Under the pieces are notes generated by a model. The model saw only the letters and a program-made list of their open reading frames with translations. It made no database searches and was not told the origin of the DNA. Positions 1-9,334 of a DNA stretch of 38,487 bases are shown here, piece after piece (the first letter of the stretch is position 1; each line of letters starts with the position of its first letter). The stretch comes from Bacteroidales bacterium (GTDB lineage: Bacteria; Bacteroidota; Bacteroidia; Bacteroidales; Cfx3-03). Location of the stretch: the NCBI GenBank assembly GCA_023251485.1, contig JAHEYR010000008.1:1-38487 (forward strand). The letters run 5' to 3'. The translations under genes and the position numbers were made by a program.

Positions 1-1
1 A

Positions 2-2716
2 ACCACATGGAAAGAATACGATGTCAGAAATGGCATTGAGTCAGAAGGTGAATGCACAAACCCAATGAATGTTGAGTTAAACATCACAAAATATGCCGCT
101 GGAAAGAAGACGGTCTATCTTCGTTTTAGCTGGAGAGGGATGTATGCATGGTATTGGATGGTAGATGATATTGAACTCCAGGAATCATTGGAAGCAGATG
201 TTACAGCCTTCGATATCACTTCGCATAAATCGAATGGCAATAATTTCACAAAACAAGATGTTTTTTCGTGTTCAATCATCAACCTTGGAGCTGAAGATGT
301 AAAGCAGAAATTTGACTGTTACCTCAAAATAGACAAACGCGAGCCGGTAAAAGTTTCGGTAGATGCTTCAGCACAAAAGCCTTTCAAAGTAATCGACACA
401 CTGAAAGTGAACTTTCCTGCCATGGACCTGACCGACATCGGCATTCACAAAGTAAAGTTTTATACCGCATTACCGGGAGACAAAAGAACTTCGAACGACA
501 CATTAAATCGTGCACTCTACTCACAGGCCTACTCGCTGGGTGAAGTAACCAACGTTACAAAAGGAGATAATGAAGTATTATTTTCTTGCCACAACGCACA
601 ACTTAAAGTGATCTTTTATCGCGATGATATCTTCAGAATGTGGATGGCTTATGATGGCGAGTTTACCAATCCGGCCGGGAACGATATCGTCACCAATGCT
701 CCGATGAAACCGGTATCGCTGAAATGGACAGATGAAGGAAGTTATTATCTGATGAGCACACCTAAACTTGCGCTCCGTGCCTTCAAATCACCACTTCGTT
801 TTGCATTATACAAGGCCGACAACAGCACGTTGATCTGGGAAGAGACCAAAGGCATGACCTATGGCGAACAGACGGTTCAATATGTTAAACGTGGCGAGGA
901 TGAATATTTCTATGGTGGAGGACAACAGAATGGTCGCTTCTCGCATCGTGGAAAGAAGATCAAAATGAACATCGACTACAACTGGGAAGATGGTGGAAAT
1001 CCAAATCCTGCGCCATTCTTTATGAGCAACAAGGGATACGGAGCACTCAGAAACACATACTCGCCCGGAGAATATGATTTCCAGCAAACGGTTTCGTTAA
1101 GTCATACCGAAGCACGCTTCGACTGCTATTATTTTGTTGGAAACACCCTTCAGGATATCTTAGGAAGCTACACCGACATCACCGGAAAACCATTTTTGAT
1201 GCCACGTTGGGCCTTAAGCATGGGCGACGCCAACTGCTATAACCGTGGAGCGAAACCTTCGAGCAGCAACTCAACCGGCACAACAGGAACAACACCTGAT
1301 GTGATTAAGCTGATTGCCGACAACTACATTAAAAACAACATGCCCAGAGGTTGGATTCTTCCAAACGACGGTTATGGCTGTGGATACACCAAACTCGACT
1401 CGGTAGTGAAAGAACTTCACAAACGTGGCTTCTATACAGGGCTCTGGACAGAAAGCGGCGTTGAGAAGATTGCCCGCGAAGTAGGAGAATACGGTACCCG
1501 TCTTTGTAAACTTGATGTTGCCTGGGTAGGTCCGGGATACAAGTTTGCCATCGACGGTGTTAAATCAGCCTACGAAGGCATCGAAAACAATAGCGATGGA
1601 CGTGGTTTCGTATGGTCGGTTTGCGGATGGGCCGGCAGTCACCGACATTCGGTGCTATGGACTGGCGACCAGAGTGGAAGCTGGAACTACATCAAATGGC
1701 ATATCCCAACGGTGGTCGGGTCGGGTTTATCCGCACAGAACTGTGCTACCGGCGACGTAGATGGCATCTTTGGAGGAAGCGATTCAACCTATGTCCGCGA
1801 TCTTCAGTGGAAATGCTTTACCCCTGTCTTCATGACCATGAGTGGTTGGGCATCAAACAAAAAATATAATACAACCGATAAGCAGCCCTGGTTATTTGGC
1901 GAGCCTTTCACATCAATCAATCGTAAATACCTGATGTTGAAACAACGTTTCACACCTTATATGTACACCCTTTGCAATGAGGCCTACGAAACAGGCGTAC
2001 CTGCCGTGAGAGCTTTGCTGCTTGAGTTTCCAAAAGACACGCTGACATGGGGAGAGGAAAAAACCAAATATCAATACATGTTGGGAAAATCGTTGCTCGT
2101 AGCTCCCGTCTATAAATCGGAAGGAAAACGTGATGGCATCTATTTGCCGGAAGGAAAATGGTTCGACTATTGGAGTGGCGAAGTCATCAATGGTGGTAAA
2201 ACCCTCAACAATTATCCTGCGCCGCTCGATAAGCTACCATTGTTTGTAAGAGGAGGTGCCATTTTGCCGCTCTATCCACAGATGATGTTTGATGCAGAAC
2301 GCGCTGCTGACACCCTGACGTTGGACATCTATCCTGCAGGACAAAGCAACTTTACATTGTATGAAGATGATGGATTAACCCGTGAACATAGAAAAGGAGC
2401 CTTTGCAAAACAACTTTTTGAATGCACCGGAGATGGTGATGGCATTCAACCTGTACAGTTTACGATCAACCCAAGCAAAGGTGAGTATAAAGGAAAACTC
2501 CAGGAACGGGTTTATCTATTGCAGATTCATGTTGCAAAGAAACCCCATCGCATCCTGATCAATGCAGAAGCAGTAAAGGGTAGCAAGTCGAAAGAGAAAT
2601 TTGCAACAGCTACTGAAGGTTGGTATTTTGATCAGACCGACCGGACCGGTGTTGTCACGATACGAACTAAGAAATTACCGGTTTCAAGTAAAATCGATTT
2701 TAAGCTTACCTTTTAA
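2..2716 (+). CDS. GH31 family alpha-glycosidase, 5' partial, with N-terminal adhesin-like domain
   Basis: The reading frame is open to the left edge, so the true start lies outside the window; the first visible Met (base 65) is internal. The first ~60 residues (YLRFSWRGMYAWYWMVDD) resemble the end of a choice-of-anchor J/cleaved-adhesin beta domain. A GH31 N-terminal domain (YFYGGGQQNGRF), TIM barrel and C-terminal beta domains follow. Counting from the Met at 65, the expected nucleophile is D484 in KLDVAWVG and the acid/base is D535 in WTGDQSGSW; their 51-residue spacing fits GH31. The nucleophile motif departs from the usual DMNE type of alpha-glucosidases and recalls (from memory) the alpha-galactosidase or alpha-N-acetylgalactosaminidase branches of GH31. 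The substrate is therefore uncertain. Secretion is likely but the signal peptide is not in the window. A strong terminator follows, so this is the last gene of its unit. Confidence 0.88.
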   Translation, partial: TTWKEYDVRNGIESEGECTNPMNVELNITKYAAGKKTVYLRFSWRGMYAWYWMVDDIELQESLEADVTAFDITSHKSNGNNFTKQDVFSCSIINLGAEDVKQKFDCYLKIDKREPVKVSVDASAQKPFKVIDTLKVNFPAMDLTDIGIHKVKFYTALPGDKRTSNDTLNRALYSQAYSLGEVTNVTKGDNEVLFSCHNAQLKVIFYRDDIFRMWMAYDGEFTNPAGNDIVTNAPMKPVSLKWTDEGSYYLMSTPKLALRAFKSPLRFALYKADNSTLIWEETKGMTYGEQTVQYVKRGEDEYFYGGGQQNGRFSHRGKKIKMNIDYNWEDGGNPNPAPFFMSNKGYGALRNTYSPGEYDFQQTVSLSHTEARFDCYYFVGNTLQDILGSYTDITGKPFLMPRWALSMGDANCYNRGAKPSSSNSTGTTGTTPDVIKLIADNYIKNNMPRGWILPNDGYGCGYTKLDSVVKELHKRGFYTGLWTESGVEKIAREVGEYGTRLCKLDVAWVGPGYKFAIDGVKSAYEGIENNSDGRGFVWSVCGWAGSHRHSVLWTGDQSGSWNYIKWHIPTVVGSGLSAQNCATGDVDGIFGGSDSTYVRDLQWKCFTPVFMTMSGWASNKKYNTTDKQPWLFGEPFTSINRKYLMLKQRFTPYMYTLCNEAYETGVPAVRALLLEFPKDTLTWGEEKTKYQYMLGKSLLVAPVYKSEGKRDGIYLPEGKWFDYWSGEVINGGKTLNNYPAPLDKLPLFVRGGAILPLYPQMMFDAERAADTLTLDIYPAGQSNFTLYEDDGLTREHRKGAFAKQLFECTGDGDGIQPVQFTINPSKGEYKGKLQERVYLLQIHVAKKPHRILINAEAVKGSKSKEKFATATEGWYFDQTDRTGVVTIRTKKLPVSSKIDFKLTF

Positions 2717-2734
2717 ATAAAACACAATCATTGA

Positions 2735-2768
2735 AAAAGCCCACTATTATTGATGATAGTGGGCTTTT
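2735..2768 (+). terminator. Rho-independent terminator after the GH31 gene
   Basis: A perfect 13-bp stem (AAAAGCCCACTAT, 2735-2747, with its complement 2756-2768) closes an 8-nt loop. It lies 18 bases after the GH31 stop and ends in a short T run. Confidence 0.88.
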
Positions 2769-2769
2769 G

Positions 2770-3624
2770 TAATTTAAACAGGTTATTTCTAATCCCTTAC
2801 ACCAGAGCTTATATTATTGGCTTGATTTTAAGCCTTCTGAAACCTATAACCTCTTAGTGGACTGATAATAAAGAATTTTAAAAGCGAAGAGTCCCTTTGA
2901 TTATTTAGGGAAGAAGAACTGAACACTTACCGATCATTTCTACATAAGATAATATCACAATGTGTTCAGCATAGCTTCAACGCAACTATGCAAGAGGTAC
3001 AATGGGGGTCTTGGAAATATAATGTATCTCTGGCGTACCTGGCGTAGACACGGAACGAACACGAAGTGACGGTATCTTTTATTCCTTTCATCGCTAAATC
3101 TTATTTTCTTTATTATCCTTTGGTCACTATATTTCCTTTAGAAAGTAATACCGTTCTTCCGATAAAATTCTTCACATTCGAAACAAATAGATAGAGATAC
3201 CCAGAGGATAACTGTGGTAATATCCCCTAGGTATATTCCCCAGTATTCCGGGAGTATTAGAATTTTAGTCCTGCTATTTTTTCCTTATCGTCTGGATCCT
3301 TGATAAATTGAACAAGGAAGACTATTTGATTTTTATAATGATATTAATTATCACTCCTGTCTTTTGAAAAAATTAGATCTTTAGTAATCTGTGCGCTCAG
3401 TGGTCTATAAAATCTTAAATATTCTTAAACATGTTTTCACTCAATTCATATACGGTTTTAAATAGTCTATTTATAGAATATTTTTTATGGTATTTTTTCT
3501 AATTATTGATTTCTAGTTCATTAGCGTCTGATTTTTATGGACTATTTAGATTTAACCATTTTTATATAATTGATTTATCACTTAGTTATATGCAAATATG
3601 TAAAGCTTTTTGCACTACGTTTCA
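2770..3624. other. Gene-free AT-rich gap upstream of the men operon
   Basis: No convincing coding frame is seen on either strand; the open stretches are short, of low complexity and lack recognisable motifs. The only local structure noted is a twofold 9-bp repeat, CTGGCGTAC/CTGGCGTAG, near 3030-3047. The gap ends at the probable promoter of the TetR/men operon. It could be decayed sequence or a long regulatory region. Confidence 0.6.
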
Positions 3625-3653
3625 TTGCTTTTCTATAAAGTTTGCTAACTTTG
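3625..3653 (+). promoter_or_regulatory. Probable Bacteroidetes housekeeping promoter of the tetR-men operon
   Basis: TTG at 3625-3627, 18 bp, then TAACTTTG at 3646-3653, which fits the Bacteroidetes -33 TTG / -7 TAnnTTTG consensus. It lies 37 bases before the regulator's ATG. No other good -7 element was seen before the eight-gene run, so it may drive the whole operon. Confidence 0.6.
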
Positions 3654-3690
3654 CACGCTTTGCGAAATTATTCCAATTAAATTCGAATCA

Positions 3691-4314
3691 ATGAACGACG
3701 ATCTCCGTAAGACACTGGAAGGTATTAGAGAATTGGCCTACTCTCATAAACTTTTGAATTATTCTATTTCGGAAGTTTCAGAGAAAATGGAGGTTCCCGT
3801 TGAACAACTAACGCAATTATTTGCAACGGATTGCGACTTGGTTGAAAAGATTCTTTCTTTTGAACGCCAAAGCTTTCAGGATATCTTCGAGACGTACGAC
3901 TTTGAAGGAGTTAATGCCATCGACATTTTGTTGACTGTAGGACGTGAAGTCAGCGATCGGTTTAAAGATGTCACGCCCTCTTTAACCTTTAGTCTGAAAA
4001 CGACCTACCCAAAAATTTATCAACACCATATTGAAGCACGAATTAATTTTATCTTTGAAAAAATCAAAATAAATATTTTCAAAGGAATTAGTCAGGGAAT
4101 CTATCGAAATGATATTAGTGTTGAACTTTTAGCACGATTATACATTAGTCGGTTAATTGATATCCATAACCCCGATTTCTTTCCTTCGGATCAATACTCT
4201 TTCAATACGCTCTTTGATGCCATGTTTGACAACTTCATCCGTGGAATTGTAAATGACGAAGGAATGCGCTACTACGAAAAATGTAGGAAACACTTACATT
4301 TGAATGCTAAATAA
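3691..4314 (+). CDS. TetR/AcrR-like transcriptional regulator heading the men operon
   Basis: 207 residues, a usual TetR length. Residues ~10-55 carry a TetR-type helix-turn-helix: YSISEVSEKMEVPVEQLTQL followed by the typical D-LVEKIL-F-R stretch. The rest is helical and variable, as expected of the ligand and dimerisation domain. The HTH is divergent from classical TetR, so the family call is by layout and partial motif. The start is the ATG 37 bases after a -7 element. The 3' end is adjacent to the thioesterase gene (11-base overlap if that gene starts at 4304). Inference: it may autoregulate this unit in response to a CoA ester or quinone intermediate. Nothing in the sequence identifies the ligand. 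Confidence 0.72.
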   Translation: MNDDLRKTLEGIRELAYSHKLLNYSISEVSEKMEVPVEQLTQLFATDCDLVEKILSFERQSFQDIFETYDFEGVNAIDILLTVGREVSDRFKDVTPSLTFSLKTTYPKIYQHHIEARINFIFEKIKINIFKGISQGIYRNDISVELLARLYISRLIDIHNPDFFPSDQYSFNTLFDAMFDNFIRGIVNDEGMRYYEKCRKHLHLNAK

Positions 4315-4336
4315 GCAGTTGGCCTGTACTATACCC

Positions 4337-4741
4337 ATGATGACTCTTGATGAATTAAACGCTCTCTGCCCTGACACCTTAATGGAGCACCTTAATATTG
4401 TCTATACTGAGGTCGGCGAAGACTATCTTTGTGCATCAATGCCGGTAAATCATACAACATGGCAACCTATGCAGCTTCTACATGGGGGCGCGACATTGGC
4501 TTTAGCTGAATCTGTCGGTAGTGCCCTGAGTGTTGCTTTACTGAAAGGCACCGGTCTCACTGCCAAAGGAATGGAGATAAATGCAAACCATATCAGAAGC
4601 GTTAAATCAGGAATGGTATTTGCCATCGCCAAAATAATCCATCGTGGCAAGCAATCGCATGTTATAGAAATTACCATAAAAAATGAACAAGATAAGCTTG
4701 TGAGTGTTTGTCGCCTTACAAACATGATTGTGAAGGTATAA
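4337..4741 (+). CDS. menI: Hotdog-fold (PaaI/MenI-type) thioesterase, probable DHNA-CoA thioesterase
   Basis: About 134 residues with the PaaI-type hotdog signature: QPMQLLHGGATLALAES (HGG with a downstream acidic residue at the helix), then GMEINANHIRSVKSG. In this family the enzyme hydrolyses acyl-CoA thioesters. Its position directly before menF, menD and menB makes hydrolysis of 1,4-dihydroxy-2-naphthoyl-CoA, the product of MenB, the likely job. The frame is open from an ATG at 4304 that would overlap the tetR end by 11 bases; I prefer the tandem ATGs at 4337/4340, because MMTLDELNALCPDTLMEHL looks like the usual N-terminus. The symbol rests on context and fold; other acyl-CoA substrates are possible. 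Confidence 0.8.
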   Translation: MMTLDELNALCPDTLMEHLNIVYTEVGEDYLCASMPVNHTTWQPMQLLHGGATLALAESVGSALSVALLKGTGLTAKGMEINANHIRSVKSGMVFAIAKIIHRGKQSHVIEITIKNEQDKLVSVCRLTNMIVKV

Positions 4742-4748
4742 TTTCTAC

Positions 4749-5864
4749 ATGATAACGGATTCCATAAATATTGACCCTCTTTTTGATCTGACGCATTTTA
4801 TGAACCGCCGGTCTTTCGTAGTATGGCGAAAACCGGGTGCTTCAAATCACGAAGGGTTTACTGCTTCTATTAAGATCATCCCAAGTGACGAACTTCCCGA
4901 TCAGGGTTCGTTTGTCTTTTCACCTTTTCGGGAAAGTGCATCTGCTCCTAAGCTAGCTTTTTATCCAGCAGCTATAGATCCTTCCGAACCAGCAACCTAT
5001 AAAAATCTTATTCAATCTATAGCACTACCTATCGATCTGCCTGACGAGGAGTCGACATATTGCGACAGGATAAAGCTTCTGACATCCATGATGCAGGGCG
5101 AGGAGCTGCATAAAGTTGTGCTTTCGAGAAGAATTGATCGGAACGATCTATCTGAGGAGCTGGCTCCGGCACTCTTTAATGAGCTCTGTTCGAAATATCC
5201 TGCGGCCTTTGTTTCTCTTGTTCATATCCCTGGCATCTTTACATGGCTGGGAGCAACACCAGAAAGGCTACTCTCTATCAAAAATAATACTGCCCACACT
5301 ACGTCGATAGCAGCAACCCGTCCATTTAATGGAGAACTTCCTGCCATAGAAAACTGGAACAAAAAAGAACGCGAAGAACAACAGCTGGTAACCGGGTTCA
5401 TTCTTAATGTGCTTGCCGATGCCGGTATTGCCCATGTTGAATGTGATGGTCCACGACCCGTACAAGCCGGAAATCTGGTTCATTTGAAAACAGACATCCG
5501 ATTTAAGATTACGTCCGATACGGATATAAAACAACTGATTAAAGAGCTCCACCCTACTCCGGCAGTGTGTGGACTACCCAGAGAAAAAGCTTTTCAAACA
5601 ATACAATCCATAGAACCTCATTCGCGGGAATATTACGCAGGATACCTCGGGCTTATTGATCATGAAGAATTAGAACTTTATGTCAATCTGCGTTGTATGC
5701 GATGGCTGGATGGGAAAGCCTCACTATTTGTAGGTGGAGGAATAACCGCAGCCTCGAATCCGAAAGAAGAATGGGAAGAAACAAACTTTAAAGCACTCAC
5801 TTTGTTGAATGTTATCGATAAATTGAGCATCTTAGCAGGAAATATTCCAAATGCATACAGATAA
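4749..5864 (+). CDS. menF: Isochorismate synthase
   Basis: 371 residues of the chorismate-binding family. Converts chorismate to isochorismate, the first step of menaquinone synthesis; cytoplasmic and Mg-dependent. K122 (HKVVLSR) and E172 (GATPERL) are 50 residues apart, the same spacing as the catalytic base and acid of E. coli MenF (K190/E240). Other family marks are AATRPFNGE, KKEREEQQLV, HPTPAVCGLPR, YYAGYLG and the C-terminal FVGGGITAASNPKEEWEET. It begins 7 bases after the thioesterase and overlaps menD by 14 bases, implying translational coupling. Anthranilate or salicylate synthases share the fold, but the men context settles the call. Confidence 0.95.
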   Translation: MITDSINIDPLFDLTHFMNRRSFVVWRKPGASNHEGFTASIKIIPSDELPDQGSFVFSPFRESASAPKLAFYPAAIDPSEPATYKNLIQSIALPIDLPDEESTYCDRIKLLTSMMQGEELHKVVLSRRIDRNDLSEELAPALFNELCSKYPAAFVSLVHIPGIFTWLGATPERLLSIKNNTAHTTSIAATRPFNGELPAIENWNKKEREEQQLVTGFILNVLADAGIAHVECDGPRPVQAGNLVHLKTDIRFKITSDTDIKQLIKELHPTPAVCGLPREKAFQTIQSIEPHSREYYAGYLGLIDHEELELYVNLRCMRWLDGKASLFVGGGITAASNPKEEWEETNFKALTLLNVIDKLSILAGNIPNAYR

Positions 5865-7548
5865 AAAAGGAGTACGCCTATTAGTGGCCCTTTGCAAAGC
5901 CAAAGGGTTGACTGATATTATTATATCACCCGGATCGCGTAATGCTCCGTTGGTAATAGAATTTGCACGTGATGCAGATTTCACCTGCTATGTGGTTCCT
6001 GATGAACGTAGTGCTGCATTCGTAGCGCTGGGGATGGCTCAACAAACGGGGCGGCTTACCGCTATTATCTGTACTTCGGGCACTGCGCCTTTAAACTATG
6101 CGCCTGCATTGGCAGAGGCTTATTATCAACGCATACCATTGGTTGCCATAACAGCTGACCGTCCGGCAGAATGGATTGATCAGGCGGATGGACAGGCACT
6201 GAAACAACACAATATTTTTGAGAATTATGTCCGCCGCTCAATAACGCTTCCTCAGGAGCCTTCGGCTGATGCCGACTTCTGGTTTCTTCAACGATTGGTA
6301 GCTGAGACATTGGATATTGCAATGAGTGATGTAAAAGGACCGGTACATATCAATGTGCCACTACGTGAACCGCTCTATCGTTTGGAAGAAGCTCCTGCGC
6401 TTTCGGTTAAACCATCGGCAACCTTAAAGATTTCATCTGCACTTTCCGAAGAAGAGCTATTACCACTGATTGATTGCTGGGCATCGAGCCACAAAAAGAT
6501 GATCATCTGTGGAGGACTTTCGCCGGATAACAAGGTTTCAGCATTACTTAAACCGCTGCTGCAGGACGAATCTGTAATTGTACTCACAGAAACTACTTCT
6601 AATTTAAAAGCACAACCAGTCATCAATTGTATTGACCGGGTTTTATCTGCCATCGCTTCAACAGAGGAGGCTTCATTTTCGCCCGACCTGCTCATTACAT
6701 TCGGAGGTCCGGTCATCTCTAAGAAGATAAAAGCTTTTATCAGAAAGGCTAAGCCAATCCATCACTGGCACATAGATCCTGATGTCTTTCATACTGATAC
6801 GTATCAAAGTCTGACGCTGCATATTCCACTTTCACCGGAGGTATTTCTGAATCAACTGACAAAAAGGATCGTTTCTGTACCCTCAACGTTCAGAGCAGGT
6901 TGGATTGAAAAAGACAAGATTGCGGAGACTGCACATCAGGAGTATGTGAAAGATTTAAGATGGTCGGACATGAAGGTGTTTGAGACGATCTTATCGGCTA
7001 TCCCTGAGAACAGTGACCTGCAGATGGGAAACAGTACCCCTGTACGTTATACGCAACTCTATAAACCTGTAAAACCACTCCACTATTTTGGAAACAGAGG
7101 AACAAGTGGTATTGATGGCTGTGTATCTACTGCAGCCGGAGCAGCATTGGGTTCGGGCAAGCTGACTACCCTGATTATAGGTGATATGGCCTTTTTCTAT
7201 GATACAAACGGACTTTGGCATCATCACCTTTCTGCTAATCTACGCATCATTTTGATCAATAATGGTGGTGGTGGAATCTTTAGAATCATTGAAGGTCCTT
7301 CGGGGGTTGATGAACTGGAAAGGTTCTTTGAAACCCGTCATAGTTTTACTGCTCCACACATTGCTGCTGCTTACAACTTGAATTATTCTTCGGCCCATTC
7401 AGTGGAAGAACTTAAAGAACAGTTACCTTTGTTCTATCAAACAACGAAAAGCGCCTCTTTACTCGAAATCTTTACGCCCTCTGAAGATAATGCAGCAGTG
7501 TTGTCTTCGTATTTTAAATTTATTGCTGTAAAGGGCCAAAATAAATAA
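5851..7548 (+). CDS. menD: 2-succinyl-5-enolpyruvyl-6-hydroxy-3-cyclohexene-1-carboxylate synthase
   Basis: 565 residues, full length for MenD. A ThDP- and Mg-dependent enzyme that joins isochorismate with the succinic semialdehyde unit from 2-oxoglutarate. The N-terminal domain has SPGSRNAPL and the ThDP-activating glutamate E52 in VPDERSAAF. The C-terminal ThDP/Mg motif runs from GDM at 444-446 to NN at 470-471, followed by GGGGIF. The start overlaps menF by 14 bases. All expected motifs are intact. Its product normally goes to MenH, which is not encoded in this window. Confidence 0.96.
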   Translation: MHTDKKGVRLLVALCKAKGLTDIIISPGSRNAPLVIEFARDADFTCYVVPDERSAAFVALGMAQQTGRLTAIICTSGTAPLNYAPALAEAYYQRIPLVAITADRPAEWIDQADGQALKQHNIFENYVRRSITLPQEPSADADFWFLQRLVAETLDIAMSDVKGPVHINVPLREPLYRLEEAPALSVKPSATLKISSALSEEELLPLIDCWASSHKKMIICGGLSPDNKVSALLKPLLQDESVIVLTETTSNLKAQPVINCIDRVLSAIASTEEASFSPDLLITFGGPVISKKIKAFIRKAKPIHHWHIDPDVFHTDTYQSLTLHIPLSPEVFLNQLTKRIVSVPSTFRAGWIEKDKIAETAHQEYVKDLRWSDMKVFETILSAIPENSDLQMGNSTPVRYTQLYKPVKPLHYFGNRGTSGIDGCVSTAAGAALGSGKLTTLIIGDMAFFYDTNGLWHHHLSANLRIILINNGGGGIFRIIEGPSGVDELERFFETRHSFTAPHIAAAYNLNYSSAHSVEELKEQLPLFYQTTKSASLLEIFTPSEDNAAVLSSYFKFIAVKGQNK

Positions 7549-7582
7549 ATCTTTTTACCTGTATTTGAATAATTGGATGAAT

Positions 7583-8401
7583 ATGTCACGTAATTGGAAA
7601 ACCATAAAGCCGTATGAAGAGATTCGTTTCGAGTTCTTTGAACGGATAGCAAAAATTACTATTAACCGTCCCCGTTATCGTAACGCTTTTACGCCAACCA
7701 CCGTTTCGGAGATGTCGGATGCCATGCAGATCTGTCGTGAGACCGCTGAGATTGATGTGATCATCTTAACCGGTGAAGGCGACAAAGCTTTCTGCGCGGG
7801 AGGTGATCAGAATTATAAGAGCACCGGAGGGTATGTCGGGAAAGACGGTGTTCCCCGTTTAAATGTACTCGACCTGCAACGTCAGATCAGATCGATTCCA
7901 AAGGTGGTGATAGCCATGGTGAATGGTTTTGCTATTGGTGGAGGACATGTTCTGCACGTGATCTGCGATCTCTCTATTGCTTCTGAGAATGCGATCTTTG
8001 GACAAACCGGTCCTAAAGTTGGAAGTTTTGACGGTGGATTTGGTGCCTCGTATCTTGCTCGTCATGTTGGACAGAAGAAAGCCCGTGAGATTTGGTTTCT
8101 CTGTAACCAATACTCGGCACAGGAGGCAATGGATATGGGCATGGTGAATAAAGTTGTTCCGTTGGATCAACTGGAAGACACTACTGTTGAATGGTGTCAA
8201 ACAATACAAAAAAGAAGTCCGCTCGCCATCCGTATGTTAAAGTCGGCCTTCAATGCTGAACTGGATGGACAAGCCGGTATTCAGGAGCTCTCCGGAAATG
8301 CTACCCTCCTTTACTATATGACCGAAGAGGCCCAAGAGGGAAAGAAAGCTTTCCTTGAAAAAAGAGATCCCGATTTTAAGAAATATCCGAAGTTCCCTTA
8401 A
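7583..8401 (+). CDS. menB: 1,4-dihydroxy-2-naphthoyl-CoA synthase
   Basis: 272 residues from this ATG, the usual MenB length, of the crotonase fold. Cyclises o-succinylbenzoyl-CoA to DHNA-CoA. Strong family marks: [13 protein letters not shown], the oxyanion-hole segment [13 protein letters not shown], and [20 protein letters not shown], nearly identical to E. coli MenB. Gly143 of QTGPKVG marks the bicarbonate-dependent type I enzymes; actinobacterial type II enzymes have Asp there. The frame is open further upstream (TTG 7565, ATG 7577), but [14 protein letters not shown] matches the usual N-terminus. The gap after menD is 34 bases and after it 3 bases before menA. Confidence 0.96.
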   Translation: MSRNWKTIKPYEEIRFEFFERIAKITINRPRYRNAFTPTTVSEMSDAMQICRETAEIDVIILTGEGDKAFCAGGDQNYKSTGGYVGKDGVPRLNVLDLQRQIRSIPKVVIAMVNGFAIGGGHVLHVICDLSIASENAIFGQTGPKVGSFDGGFGASYLARHVGQKKAREIWFLCNQYSAQEAMDMGMVNKVVPLDQLEDTTVEWCQTIQKRSPLAIRMLKSAFNAELDGQAGIQELSGNATLLYYMTEEAQEGKKAFLEKRDPDFKKYPKFP

Positions 8402-8404
8402 TCT

Positions 8405-9310
8405 ATGACAAATAAAACACGCGCCTGGGTTCATGCCTTCCGCTTGAGAACATTACCGCTGGCACTGTCGAGTATCATTCTCGCCAGCATGCTTGCTGCA
8501 GCTTTTCAATCATTCAGCTGGGCGGTAGCCTTATTAGCTACTTTGACAACGCTCCTGCTTCAGATACTTTCTAATCTTTCAAACGACTACGGCGATTCTG
8601 TTAATGGAATCGACAACGACGAACGGGTGGGTCCAATGAGAGCCATTCAAAGTGGTGTAATCAGTAGACAAGAGATGAAACGGATGGTTTTGATCTTTGC
8701 CGGTTTAGCCTTTATCAGTGGAGTTTTTCTGATCTATCAGGGGACGCACCATCTTGAAATGAGTTATGGACTTCTCTTTCTGTTATTAGGCATTGCAGCT
8801 ATCGTTGCTGCCATTAAATATACTGTTGGTAAAAATCCGTTTGGCTACAGGGGGCTAGGTGATTTGTATGTGTTTATCTTTTTTGGATTAGCCGGTACGG
8901 TAGGCACCTATTTCCTCCAAACCAATACACTTCCTTTTACAATTTTCCTTCCGGCAATTTCAGTGGGACTACTGAGCGTAGGCGTACTGAATATTAATAA
9001 TATGCGCGACATTATTAATGATGAACAGTCGGGAAAAAGAACGATGGTGGTGATGATGGGAAGCAAATTTGCAAAAATCTATCATCTCCTATTGGTGATT
9101 GTGGCTTTTCTGTTAGCTACTGTTTATGTTTTGATCAACTTTGAGTCGTGGCATAATTTTTTGTTTATCCTGGCATTTATTCCACTCATCCTTCACTTAA
9201 ATAGAGTTTGGAAGAATACAGAACCTGCTTTACTGGATCCTGAATTGAAAGTACTGGCTTTGTGCACACTTCTGTTCTCGGTGTTATTCGGATTAGGGTT
9301 CATCATTTAA
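8405..9310 (+). CDS. menA: 1,4-dihydroxy-2-naphthoate polyprenyltransferase
   Basis: 301 residues, an integral membrane protein of the UbiA superfamily with about eight or nine hydrophobic segments. Attaches the polyprenyl chain to DHNA, giving demethylmenaquinone. The two Asp-rich metal-diphosphate motifs are present: NDYGDSVNGID near residue 60 and NNMRDIINDEQSGKRT in the second half. It starts 3 bases after the menB stop. The men context favours MenA over UbiA, heme O or chlorophyll prenyltransferases. Confidence 0.94.
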   Translation: MTNKTRAWVHAFRLRTLPLALSSIILASMLAAAFQSFSWAVALLATLTTLLLQILSNLSNDYGDSVNGIDNDERVGPMRAIQSGVISRQEMKRMVLIFAGLAFISGVFLIYQGTHHLEMSYGLLFLLLGIAAIVAAIKYTVGKNPFGYRGLGDLYVFIFFGLAGTVGTYFLQTNTLPFTIFLPAISVGLLSVGVLNINNMRDIINDEQSGKRTMVVMMGSKFAKIYHLLLVIVAFLLATVYVLINFESWHNFLFILAFIPLILHLNRVWKNTEPALLDPELKVLALCTLLFSVLFGLGFII

Positions 9311-9334
9311 CCAAAACAGATAAACCCTTTCATT

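Noticed and set aside
3506-3694. 62-codon open frame just before the TetR-like gene
   Set aside because: Low-complexity AT-rich translation with no motif; it spans the probable promoter of the men operon.
7565-7582. TTG/ATG upstream starts for menB
   Set aside because: They add six residues not typical of MenB; ATG 7583 fits the family better, though ATG 7577 cannot be excluded.
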